Source of the DNA: Polyangium sp. 15x6
Lineage (GTDB): Bacteria > Myxococcota_A > Polyangia > Polyangiales > Polyangiaceae
NCBI RefSeq assembly: GCF_029960785.1
Contig: NZ_JASBQE010000048.1
Span: forward strand, 1-64,000
Direction: 5' to 3'
Length of the DNA stretch: 64,000 nt
Part shown: in pieces, positions 38,877 through 46,846 of the stretch
Numbering within the stretch: the first letter of the stretch is position 1
Layout: the number at the start of each line of letters is the position of its first letter
The notes under the pieces: model-generated
What the model saw: only the letters and a program-made list of their open reading frames with translations
Databases searched by the model: none
Told to the model about the DNA's origin: nothing
Made by a program: the position numbers and the translations under genes

Positions 38877-40322
38877 TCAGTTCGCGGCGCGCCTCGCGCG
38901 GACGCGGAGGAGGACGGGTTTTTCGGGCCGGAGGGCCGCGGCGTAATCGGGGCCGATCGGCGCGTCGCTCACGGGCTCGAAATCGAAGCGCTGGGCGATC
39001 TGCGCGAGCAAGAGCTCGGCTTCGAGCGTGGCGAAGGTCGCGCCGATGCAGATGCGCGGGCCAGCGCCGAACGGCATGTAGGCGCCGCGCGGCCGCTTCG
39101 CCTCGTTCTCCGGGGAGAAGCGCGTCGGATCGAATCGTTCCGGTTCGGGGAAGATCGCCTCGCGCCGGTGGATCGCGTGGATCGGGACGATGATCGACGT
39201 CAGCTTGGGCAGGTGGAATCCGCCGACCTCCACGTCCTCGATGGCGACACGATCGACGGCGAAGGCCGGCGGGTAAAACCGCAGCGCTTCCCGGAAGACG
39301 CCGCGCGTGTATTCGAGCCGGGGCGCGTCCGCGGCGGTCGGGGTTTTTCCGGACAGGCCATCGACCTCCTGCTTCCAGCGACGTTTGACCTCGGGATGAC
39401 GCGCCAGGAAGTAGAGGCACCAGGTCGTCGACGTCGCCGTCGTCTCGTGGCCGGCGATGAACAGCGTCATGGCCTCGTCGCGCACCTGGCGATCGGTCAT
39501 GAACGAGCCGTCGTCCTCGTCGCGGGCCGCGAGCAGACGCGAGAGCAGGTCGGGCCGGTCACCGCCTTTCTGCCGGCGATCGGTGATCATGCGTTGAATG
39601 CGATCGTCGAGGGTCCGGACCGCGGCGAAGAGCTTGCGCCGCTCGGCCGTGGGCACGGGGACGGGCTGGCTCAGGGCCTCGACGGTGGCTTCGCGGGCGC
39701 GTTCGAGCGGCGCGGGGAGGTTTGGTAGCTGGAGCAGGAGCTGGACCAGCGTCGCGCGCACGACGATCGAGACGCTGCCGGTCTGGTCGCCGAGGTAATT
39801 GAACATCGTCCGGACCGCGTCGCTGATCTCGTCGGATTCGTCGAGCGTGTCGGCGTCGAAGAGGACCCTGGCCGCGACGCCCATGGTGATACGCGTCATC
39901 TCGCGCCCGGCGTCGATGATCTCGCCGTCCTTCCAGTCGTCGAGGCAACGCGTGATGACGTCGTTCATCATCGGCGCATATCCGTCGATGGCGCGCGGGT
40001 GGAAGAGGGGCGCCATGAGCTTGCGTTGCTTGCGCCACGGCTCGCCCTCGCTCGTGAAGAGGCCACGGCCGGCGAAGGGGTAAAACATGATCTTCGTGGC
40101 GATGCTCTTCTCGAAGCTCTTCTGCTTTTCCACGAGCGCCTCGTGCGCGAGCTCGGGCGAGCAGAGGACGACGAGCGGGAAGTTGAAGAATCGAATCTGC
40201 CCGACGTCGCCGAGCTCGCGCGCGAGGCGCAGGAAGATCGCGGCCTGCGTGGTCCGGAACTCCTTCGCGTGGCCGGAAAACGTTTGTCCCGACAGGACCG
40301 GGATGTCTTCGACGGTCTTCAT
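38877..40322 (-). CDS. Cytochrome P450
   Basis: 481 residues. The I-helix oxygen motif is AGHETTAT, the K-helix motif is EALR, and the heme-thiolate loop is FGAGPRICIG with Cys425. There is no N-terminal membrane anchor, as expected for a soluble bacterial class I enzyme. AGGGAGG is 4 nt before ATG 40322, a strong site. No ferredoxin or reductase gene is nearby, and no biosynthetic cluster surrounds it. Substrate unknown. Confidence 0.95.
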   Translation of the reverse strand: MKTVEDIPVLSGQTFSGHAKEFRTTQAAIFLRLARELGDVGQIRFFNFPLVVLCSPELAHEALVEKQKSFEKSIATKIMFYPFAGRGLFTSEGEPWRKQRKLMAPLFHPRAIDGYAPMMNDVITRCLDDWKDGEIIDAGREMTRITMGVAARVLFDADTLDESDEISDAVRTMFNYLGDQTGSVSIVVRATLVQLLLQLPNLPAPLERAREATVEALSQPVPVPTAERRKLFAAVRTLDDRIQRMITDRRQKGGDRPDLLSRLLAARDEDDGSFMTDRQVRDEAMTLFIAGHETTATSTTWCLYFLARHPEVKRRWKQEVDGLSGKTPTAADAPRLEYTRGVFREALRFYPPAFAVDRVAIEDVEVGGFHLPKLTSIIVPIHAIHRREAIFPEPERFDPTRFSPENEAKRPRGAYMPFGAGPRICIGATFATLEAELLLAQIAQRFDFEPVSDAPIGPDYAAALRPEKPVLLRVRARRAAN

Positions 40323-40416
40323 GGTCCTCCCTCCGAGCGCGCCGCGGCGCGGGGCGGCCGTACGCCCCCGCGCGCTCTCCCGCCCGCACCGGCGGTAGGA
40401 GCGCCTCCGAGGCGCG

Positions 40417-41106
40417 TCAAGGGGCGCGGCCGTGTTTGACGTCGACGACGAGCCGCGGAGGATCCCGGAGCTCGAGCACGCGATATCGATTCGGCGAGCC
40501 GACGCCGAGCACCCAGGTGAGCTCACCCTCGAAATCACACGTGGGCGTGAGCTCGAGCAAGACGGGCAGCTTCGGGCGTTGCTCGACCGGGCTCAGCGTC
40601 GAGCGGCCCGTGTCGTCGTGCGCCCGCGCCGGCGTCATCCGGACCCGGAGCCGGCCTTCGCCGGCGATCGTCACGGGGTCGCCCGTGCCGCAGCGGCGGA
40701 CGGGTTTGTCGATGTACTCCACGCGGTAGCCGGGCAATGCGCCCGAAAACTCGAATACGGTCCGATCGAATCCCGCGTGACGGCCCGCCCGGACCGAGCG
40801 CAGCTCGACCGTGTGGACCTCGGGGATCTTCTTTTCGACGGCCGCGGTCGTCCCCTCGAACGCTTCCGGCGCGGTGTCCCCGGGCTCCTTCGTCCCCTGC
40901 GTCGGCGCGGCAGGCTTCGTCGTGGGCGCCGCCGGCTCTGGGGCGGTCTTCGCGGGTGGTGCGGCGGGCGGCTCGGCCGCGCTCGTCGCCGTCGTCGTCG
41001 CCGTCGTCGCCGTGCCTTCGGCGGGCGTTTTCGTGGCGTCGGGCGCGGCGTCGCGGCAGGCGAAGAGCATCGGGCTGGCGAGGAGGAGCAGGAAGGACGT
41101 ACGCAT
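40417..41106 (-). CDS. AMIN-like-domain lipoprotein
   Basis: 229 residues from ATG 41106. Lipobox-like MLFAC (Cys17), then an Ala/Thr/Pro linker to about 95. The domain HTVELRSVRAGRHAGFDRTVFEFSGALPGYRVEYI with a later GVGSPNRYRVLELRDPPRLVVDVKH is the AMIN-like domain of secreted proteins. AMIN-type domains bind cell wall or pilus parts. A short hairpin (40401-40415) sits just past its end. Function inferred from fold only. Confidence 0.72.
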   Translation of the reverse strand: MRTSFLLLLASPMLFACRDAAPDATKTPAEGTATTATTTATSAAEPPAAPPAKTAPEPAAPTTKPAAPTQGTKEPGDTAPEAFEGTTAAVEKKIPEVHTVELRSVRAGRHAGFDRTVFEFSGALPGYRVEYIDKPVRRCGTGDPVTIAGEGRLRVRMTPARAHDDTGRSTLSPVEQRPKLPVLLELTPTCDFEGELTWVLGVGSPNRYRVLELRDPPRLVVDVKHGRAP

Positions 41107-41288
41107 GGGGCTTGTTTCGTGTCCGTTCGGCGCAACGGGCCTCGGCGCAAGGGCCTTCGGGTGCGAGGCGCGGACGACGTCGGCGGCCCGATTACAATGG
41201 GGGCGCCCGTACGTCAACGGGGCTTGACACGGTCGCGGCGAGCGGCTCATCCTGTGCCGGTGGGCACAGCGCCCGCAATCGGGATTGC

Positions 41289-41750
41289 ATGGCGCTATCG
41301 AATACGGACTGGGAGGCGTTCGGGGAGCACGTCTATCGCTTCGAGGCGCCGGACATCGTGCACATCCGGAACGTCGGCGACGTCGCCGTGGAAGACATGC
41401 GGCGTATGTTCGAGCTGATCCAAACGGGGGTCGCGCACGTGGGTGGGCCGGTCTTCTGGCTCGCGGGCATCGCGCGGATGGGGCACGTACACGCCGAGGC
41501 GCGCAAGCTCGCGATCGAATCCGATACGGCCAGAAACCTGCAGGGCACGGCGATCTACGGCGGCAACTTCCAGCAGCGCGCGATCTCGAACCTCGCGATC
41601 AAGGCCGCCCGCTTGCTCCGACCCGCGCGCGCCTCGACCCCGTTCAAGTTCATCGCCACCGAGTCGGAAGCGCGGGCCTACATCGAGGCGATACGACGCG
41701 GCGCGCAGGGCGTGATGTCGCGCGGCTCCCGTCCCCCGCCATTGAATTGA
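41289..41750 (+). CDS. STAS-like cytoplasmic protein
   Basis: 153 residues. It follows the same layout as the protein at 274-759: APDIVHIRNVGDV, a helix, VFWLAGIARM, and AISNLAIKAARLLRP-x(7)-FKFIATESEARAYIEA. This is the small SpoIIAA/STAS-like family; the first ORF member is probably a paralogue. No phosphorylatable Ser/Thr is obvious. It lies 85 bp upstream of a PAS-STAS protein, so both may belong to one stress-signalling unit. Start at ATG 41289 is supported by domain position rather than a ribosome site. Confidence 0.62.
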   Translation: MALSNTDWEAFGEHVYRFEAPDIVHIRNVGDVAVEDMRRMFELIQTGVAHVGGPVFWLAGIARMGHVHAEARKLAIESDTARNLQGTAIYGGNFQQRAISNLAIKAARLLRPARASTPFKFIATESEARAYIEAIRRGAQGVMSRGSRPPPLN

Positions 41751-41835
41751 CGTCGCGTGCGTCCACACGATAACGTTTTGAACGCCAAAAAACGGCCCTT
41801 GCGATCGGGACGTGCGCGGTGGTACTCGTCATACC

Positions 41836-42696
41836 GTGACCCAGAAGTCCCTCGACGGTGCGCTCACGCAGACGCGTATCGAGCGTCTCCTCAACGCAAG
41901 TCGCGTGGTTCTCTATGCGGGCACGCTCGACTTCGTGTGCACGTACATCAGCGACAACGTTCGCTCGCAATTCGGATATCAGCCGGAAGAATTCCTGCGT
42001 GATCCGGCGTTCTGGACCGATCGGATCCACCCCGACGACGCGCCCCAGCTGCTCGCCGACCTCGCGGGGAGCTTCGAGCACGGACACCAGACGCACGAAT
42101 ACCGTTTCCGCCACGGAAACGGTCAATGGCTGTGGGTGTACGACGAGATCGTGCTCGTGAAGGACGACGAGGGGCGGCCCGTCGAGTTCGTCGGCTCGTG
42201 GCAGGACGTGAGCGAACGCAAGGAGGCCGAGCGGCTCATCCAGGAGCAGGCCGCGGCGCTCGCGCAGTTCTCGACGCCGCTCGTCCCGATCACGGACGAC
42301 GTGCTCGTGATGCCGCTCGTCGGGTCGCTCGATACACGCCGCGCCGAGCAGGTGATCGGGACGCTCCTCGACGGCGTCGGCCGGACGCAGGCGCGCGTCG
42401 CCATCCTGGACATCACGGGCGTCGCGGTGGTGGACACGCAGGTCGCCGATGCCCTCTTGCGCGCGGCGAGGGCGGTGTCGCTGCTCGGGGCGCAGGTCGT
42501 GATCACCGGCATTCGCTCGGAGGTCGCGCAGACTCTGGTGCAGCTCGGCGCCAACATGGGCGACGTGGTCACGCGCGCGACGCTGCAAGCGGGCGTCGCC
42601 TACGCCATGCGCGGGAGGGCCTGGGCCGGCACGGAGGCGCCTTCGGGCGAGCGCCCCCGTTCGATGCGTGCGAAAAATCCCCCCCCGGGGATGTGA
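41836..42696 (+). CDS. PAS-STAS (RsbR-like) regulator
   Basis: 286 residues. A PAS domain (about 10-135: LYAGTLDFVCTYISDNVRSQFGYQPEEFLRDPAFW... YRFRHGNGQWLWVYDEIVLVKDDEGRPVEFVGSWQDVSERK) is followed by a coiled coil and a STAS domain with VAILDITGVAVVDTQVADALLRAARAVSLLGAQVVITGI, as in the stressosome subunit RsbR and MXAN-type relatives. The DTQ segment matches the phospho-site region. Start could be GTG 41836 or GTG 41812. No RsbT/RsbS or kinase gene is seen beside it, apart from the STAS-like gene upstream. Confidence 0.85.
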   Translation: MTQKSLDGALTQTRIERLLNASRVVLYAGTLDFVCTYISDNVRSQFGYQPEEFLRDPAFWTDRIHPDDAPQLLADLAGSFEHGHQTHEYRFRHGNGQWLWVYDEIVLVKDDEGRPVEFVGSWQDVSERKEAERLIQEQAAALAQFSTPLVPITDDVLVMPLVGSLDTRRAEQVIGTLLDGVGRTQARVAILDITGVAVVDTQVADALLRAARAVSLLGAQVVITGIRSEVAQTLVQLGANMGDVVTRATLQAGVAYAMRGRAWAGTEAPSGERPRSMRAKNPPPGM

Positions 42697-42706
42697 AGGA
42701 TGTGGA

Positions 42707-42943
42707 TCAGTACCGGCGTCCGGGGCGGCCCCGATCCTCGAGGAGGCGCGCCGGATCGGGCGCGTCCAGGGCGGACGCGCTCGACGTCTGCACGCTCCCC
42801 GCAGCGGAATGCCGGTTCGAGTCCACGATCCACGAGGCAACGCCGAGCAGCACGGCGCTGAGGAGCACGAAAGCAGCGATGGCTGCCACGATCATGGGCA
42901 TGCGGATACGAACGCCGTCGAAATGATGCATCGCGAGCGTCAC
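42707..42943 (-). CDS. Small single-pass membrane protein
   Basis: 78 residues from a GTG that has AGGAGG 5 nt upstream, the strongest reason to accept so small a gene. One membrane segment, MPMIVAAIAAFVLLSAVLLGVASWIV, then a polar Ser/Ala tail with Arg-rich end. No family recognised. Confidence 0.6.
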   Translation of the reverse strand: MTLAMHHFDGVRIRMPMIVAAIAAFVLLSAVLLGVASWIVDSNRHSAAGSVQTSSASALDAPDPARLLEDRGRPGRRY

Positions 42944-43170
42944 GAGGACCTCCTGATGTGAGGGCGGATCGAAAAAAAGAAGCGGCGGGGGCGCTCTCCG
43001 CGCCTCTCACCCGGCCCCCCTCGATGATCCGCCGTTGGGTCACGCCGCGCGTCGCCGAGCAGCGTGTTGTTCTTCGTTGGAACGGCGCACAGATTACCGC
43101 AGGCGCCCGCGATTTCCAGCGAAATGCGGTCCTGGATCGGACAGGAAATGTCCGAGTGCGAGGATGTGGT

Positions 43171-43692
43171 TTACTTGATCGTGTTGTGGCGCCGGAGGCG
43201 GAGGAGATCCGGCAGGAGGAGCGCGAACATCGCGGTCCGGCGCGTGCGCAGGGTGAGCCCCTCGACGCGCAGGGGCGTCTTCGAGCCGGCGACGCGGCCC
43301 TCGGCGTCGAAGTGTAGCACCTCGGGTTCGACCTCCGGGAGACGGAACGTCGCCGTCCCGCCTTCGTCGATGAACAGCGTCCCTGAGGGCGTCGGGACGG
43401 TACCGTCGGGGCTCAAACGAATTTCGAGGGTGCCGCCGAGATCGACGAAGACACCATTGGAATGAAGGATGCCGAGCGCCTCGCCGCGCTCCACGAGCAA
43501 GCCGTTGCGGTGGAGGACGACGACCGGCTCGTCCCCGCGCAGCACACGGAGATCCGCGAGCAGGAGCAGGTCTTCCGGAGGGGCGTCGCGAGCGGGTTGC
43601 GGGCTCTCTGCGGCGCGCGCAGGCGGCGGCGCGGGGGCGCAGCCACCCGCGAGCACGAGCGCGGCGAGGAGGAGAACCCGATCGAGCTTCAC
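43171..43692 (-). CDS. Small lipoprotein, envelope
   Basis: 173 residues from a GTG that overlaps the end of the upstream gene by 4 nt (GTGA). Signal LLLAALVLAGGC gives lipobox Cys18. Mature part is beta-like: VVVLHRNGLLVERGEALGIL, GTLEIRLSPDGTVPTPSGTLFIDEGG. The latter resembles a beta-helix or carbohydrate-binding strand pattern. No catalytic motif. It is the second gene of a two-gene lipoprotein operon. Function unknown. Confidence 0.65.
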   Translation of the reverse strand: MKLDRVLLLAALVLAGGCAPAPPPARAAESPQPARDAPPEDLLLLADLRVLRGDEPVVVLHRNGLLVERGEALGILHSNGVFVDLGGTLEIRLSPDGTVPTPSGTLFIDEGGTATFRLPEVEPEVLHFDAEGRVAGSKTPLRVEGLTLRTRRTAMFALLLPDLLRLRRHNTIK

Positions 43693-44123
43693 GGACAAAC
43701 CACGTTCGGGATGTAATGGACGTGGTAACAACACTCGTCGTCCTGCGGCGGCAAATCGCAGACGACCTGGCGGAACGCGGGCTGGTTGCAGCAGGCCGTG
43801 GGGTTCGTCTCGGCGCACATGCCGGCCGCGTCGGCGAGCGTCGTGAGCAGGCCGAGGGTCGAGCCCGCAGGGGGGCAGAAGTCGCCGCCGCCCATGGAGA
43901 CGCACACGGCGATGATCTTACCGACGTTGGGCTCCTCGCCGCACTCCAGGCCACCGGTGCCGCCCGCGCCGCCGGTGCCGCCGGTGCCGCCGCCGCCGGT
44001 TTCGCCTTCGGCATCGACGACGACCTTGGCGCCGCAAGCCGCGCCGAACAGGGTGAGTGCCGCGAGCACGGCGGCGCGGGCGAGGGGATGCGAGGAAAGG
44101 AAGTGGAAACGTCGTTCGAGCAT
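43689..44123 (-). CDS. Cys-rich lipoprotein
   Basis: 144 residues from ATG 44123, with GGAG 6 nt ahead. The signal ends FGAAC (Cys30). The mature part is Gly/Thr-rich then carries at least nine Cys, including ECGEEPN, DFCPP, AGMC, ACCNQP, VVCDLP, ECCYH and VVCP, which suggests a disulfide-stabilised secreted domain. It is coupled to the next lipoprotein. No family recognised. Confidence 0.65.
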   Translation of the reverse strand: MLERRFHFLSSHPLARAAVLAALTLFGAACGAKVVVDAEGETGGGGTGGTGGAGGTGGLECGEEPNVGKIIAVCVSMGGGDFCPPAGSTLGLLTTLADAAGMCAETNPTACCNQPAFRQVVCDLPPQDDECCYHVHYIPNVVCP

Positions 44124-44248
44124 GAGGGGCTCCAAGCTGTGCGTCGGATGGGGGGTTACTGTACACACGGTCCTGACAAGTCCAGCGCTCCGTGTACGAT
44201 GCCTGTCGTGGTCTCGCCTTGGCCGTGCGGCCTGCGGAGGAGCGGCGG

Positions 44249-45119
44249 ATGTTTCAGGTGAACGAGGTGATCGACGGGCAGTACCGCATCCTGCGGCGGA
44301 TCGGAGAAGGCGGGCACGGAACCGTCTACGAGGCCGAGGATCTCGACATCGGCGCGCCCGTGGCCGTCAAGTTTTTGCGTCCCGAGGTGGCGGACGAGCC
44401 CGAGTTTCGCGACGCGCATGCGCAGGGAGGCGCGCGCGATGGGCGCCCTGTCGGGCACGAGCGCGGTGCAGATCTTCGCGCTGAACCGCACGAAGGCGGG
44501 GCAGATGTACATCGTGATGGAGCTGCTCCGCGGCAAAGATCTCGAGCGGTATCTGGTCGACTACGAGCGCGACGTGGGGAGGCTGCCGCGATCGAAGCTT
44601 TTCGACCTCATCTCGCCGATCGTGGACACGCTCGACGTCGCGCACCAGCGTGGGATCGTGCATCGCGACATCAAGCCGGCGAACATCTTCGTGCTGGACT
44701 CGACGGCGCGAGGGCCGGTGCGGCTGCTCGATTTTGGTCTCGTGAAGGTGCTGTCGGTATCGACGCCGCTCACGCAGGATGGGTTCGTCGTGGGCTCGCC
44801 GTCGTACATCGCGCCGGAGGGCTGGCAGGGCCGGCCGGATCGGATCACGCCCGCGGTTGACGTGTACGCGCTCGGCGCTGTGATCTTCCGCATGCTCGCA
44901 GGCCGGGTGCCGTTCCCCGCGGAGGCGCTGATCGACGTCGTGAAAATGAGCTCGCGCGGCAAGCGGCCGAGCCTGCACGCGCTCCGGCCGGACCTGCCGG
45001 CGGTGATCGACGGATGGGTGGGGCGCGCGCTCGCGATCGAGCCGGAGCAACGGTATCCGACGGTGAAGGAGCTCTGGTTGTCGCTCGTGGGGATGCTCGG
45101 GCGCGGGGGATCGGGCTGA
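44249..45119 (+). pseudogene. Ser/Thr protein kinase interrupted by a frameshift
   Basis: From ATG 44249 (GGAGG 8 nt ahead) a kinase N-lobe reads normally through GEGGHGTVYEAED and VAVKFL (Lys41). Around 44410-44418 the frame changes by one base: the same domain continues in the +1 frame as RMRREARAMGALSG and then VHRDIKPANIF, LLDFGLVK and the C-lobe to 45119. Correcting one extra base near GACGCGCATGCG gives an unbroken 289-residue kinase domain with no membrane anchor. All catalytic residues are conserved, so the shift is either recent or a sequence error. Annotated as pseudogene; if the base is an error it is an intact cytoplasmic kinase. Confidence 0.85.
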
Positions 45120-45165
45120 TTTCGGTGAAATTCGATGGCAGGTGCCGTGCCCGGAAAAACGAGAT

Positions 45166-46095
45166 TCACGGCGCCGCCGGCAGCGTCACTTCGAAGAGCT
45201 CGTTCGGCCCGGAGATGTTGTCGCCATATTGATTGTCGACGATGAGCAGCGCGTGGGTCTCGTCTTTCCAGACGATGCCCTCGAAATTGCGTTTGCCGCC
45301 GTTCGTGTGCGGCGCGAGGTCCACGAGGACACGGGGCTCGATCGGCGTCGTCGTCCCCGGGCCCTTCGCGGGGAGCGTGAACGAGAGGATGCGCGAGACC
45401 GCGAAATGGCGCTCCATGGCGAGCACCTCGATTCGATCCGTCCCCTGCGCGCGGCAATCGAGTCCGGAGATTTTTCCTTTTTCGTCCTTCGTGCTCGTGA
45501 GCGACAAACGAAACGCCGCCCGGTCGCCCGTCGCCGGGTCGATGCGCTCGATCGGCGCATACCGCGCCTTGCCTTCGCCGTCGATCGCGTCCTCGATCGC
45601 CGCGACGAGCTGACCCGCCGCCGCGCAGAGGCCCTCGATGCCATGCCCCGAATCACACGTCGCGCCCCATGCCGAGAGCGGGACGTCGAGCGTGCGCGTC
45701 ACGCGCGCCGAATCACCGTCGCGCGTGGCGAGGAGGATTCGATCCGCGCCCGTCTTCGAGCAGCCGCCCTCGGTGCCGATCGCGAACGATTCTCCCGAAA
45801 GCCAAGCGAGCGACTCGAAATCGACGCCCTCGGGCACGCCGCTCACCGGGGTCTTGCGGGTGACGGCGCCGCTCGGCGAAAGCTCGACGAGGAGGGGTTG
45901 TCTCTCCGTCATCGTGAAGAGCGCGCCGGAGGGGCCGACCGCGAGCGACGAGAGGCCCACCTCGTCGGTCCCCGTCACCAGGATCTGTCGCGGCGTGCCG
46001 CCGTCTCCAGCCGGGACGGGCGAGGAGCGCGACGACTGGCACGCGAGCGGGAGCAAGAGGGCCGCGAAAAGGGGGCACGAAAAACGAGGTCGCAC
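45166..46095 (-). CDS. Esterase-like-activity-of-phytase family lipoprotein
   Basis: 309 residues from the GTG at 46095; an ATG at 46143 is possible but would lie far before the signal. The signal LFAALLLPLAC gives lipobox Cys. The mature part has propeller-like repeats (SSLAVGPSGALFTMTERQPLLVELSP, LAWLSGESFAIGTEGG, HALLIVDNQYGD) matching the phytase-associated esterase-like domain. Periplasmic or surface location inferred. It is divergent from purN. Confidence 0.75.
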   Translation of the reverse strand: MRPRFSCPLFAALLLPLACQSSRSSPVPAGDGGTPRQILVTGTDEVGLSSLAVGPSGALFTMTERQPLLVELSPSGAVTRKTPVSGVPEGVDFESLAWLSGESFAIGTEGGCSKTGADRILLATRDGDSARVTRTLDVPLSAWGATCDSGHGIEGLCAAAGQLVAAIEDAIDGEGKARYAPIERIDPATGDRAAFRLSLTSTKDEKGKISGLDCRAQGTDRIEVLAMERHFAVSRILSFTLPAKGPGTTTPIEPRVLVDLAPHTNGGKRNFEGIVWKDETHALLIVDNQYGDNISGPNELFEVTLPAAP

Positions 46096-46167
46096 GCCGC
46101 GATGATATCCGGATCGAGCGCGCGGGCGATGCGCGTCCCCCATCCTCGGCTACGATGCCACGCCCCG

Positions 46168-46833
46168 ATGACCCTCGACCTCGGTGTGCTCATCTCCGGC
46201 CGCGGCAGTAACCTCCAGGCGATCCTCGACGCGATCGCCGCGGGCAAGCTCGACGCGCGCGTCCGCCTGGTGATCTCGAACCGCCCAGGCGCCCTGGGAC
46301 TCGACCGCGCCCGCGAAGCCGGCGTGCTGACGGTCGTGATCAGCCACAAAGATCACCCGGACCGAGCGTCGTTCGACGCCGCGCTCGTGGCCGCGCTCGA
46401 GCAAGCCGGCGTCACGTGGGTGGTGCTCGCGGGCTTCATGCGGATCGTGACGAACGTGCTGCTCGACGCGTTTCCGAGCCGCGTGATCAACATCCATCCG
46501 TCGCTCTTGCCCGCGTTCCCGGGCGTGTCCGCGCAGGCGCAGGCGCTCGCGCACGGCGTGCGGATCACGGGCTGCACGGTGCACCTCGTCGACGTCGGGA
46601 CGGACACGGGGCCGATCCTCGCGCAAGCCGCGGTGCCGGTGCTGCCGGACGACACGGAGGAGCGTTTGTCAGAGCGGATCCTCGCCCGCGAGCACGCGCT
46701 GCTCGTGCACGTGCTCGCCGCGATCGCCGCGGGACATCTCACGGTGCATCCGCCGGCCACGGCCGCGGCGAGGTCGCGCGTGGAGCTCCTGGGCGTCCCG
46801 GGCGCGCTCGGCGTCGAGGCGACGGACGATTGA
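46168..46833 (+). CDS. purN: Phosphoribosylglycinamide formyltransferase
   Basis: 221 residues. It transfers a formyl group from 10-formyl-THF to GAR in purine synthesis. ISGRGSNLQAILDAI is the phosphate-binding loop, and NIHPSLLPAFPG with the later TGCTVHLVDVGTDTGPIL carries the catalytic Asn/His/Asp. No purM is beside it. Next gene begins 13 bp later. Confidence 0.96.
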   Translation: MTLDLGVLISGRGSNLQAILDAIAAGKLDARVRLVISNRPGALGLDRAREAGVLTVVISHKDHPDRASFDAALVAALEQAGVTWVVLAGFMRIVTNVLLDAFPSRVINIHPSLLPAFPGVSAQAQALAHGVRITGCTVHLVDVGTDTGPILAQAAVPVLPDDTEERLSERILAREHALLVHVLAAIAAGHLTVHPPATAAARSRVELLGVPGALGVEATDD

Positions 46834-46846
46834 GGGAGAGCGCGTC

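Noticed and set aside
38877-40322. Cytochrome P450 as part of a biosynthetic gene cluster
   Set aside because: No polyketide, peptide, terpene or ferredoxin gene lies beside it; neighbours are housekeeping or envelope genes.
40401-40415. 6-bp hairpin GCGCCT/AGGCGC just after the AMIN-like lipoprotein
   Set aside because: Too short and without a U-tract to call a terminator in a genome this GC-rich.
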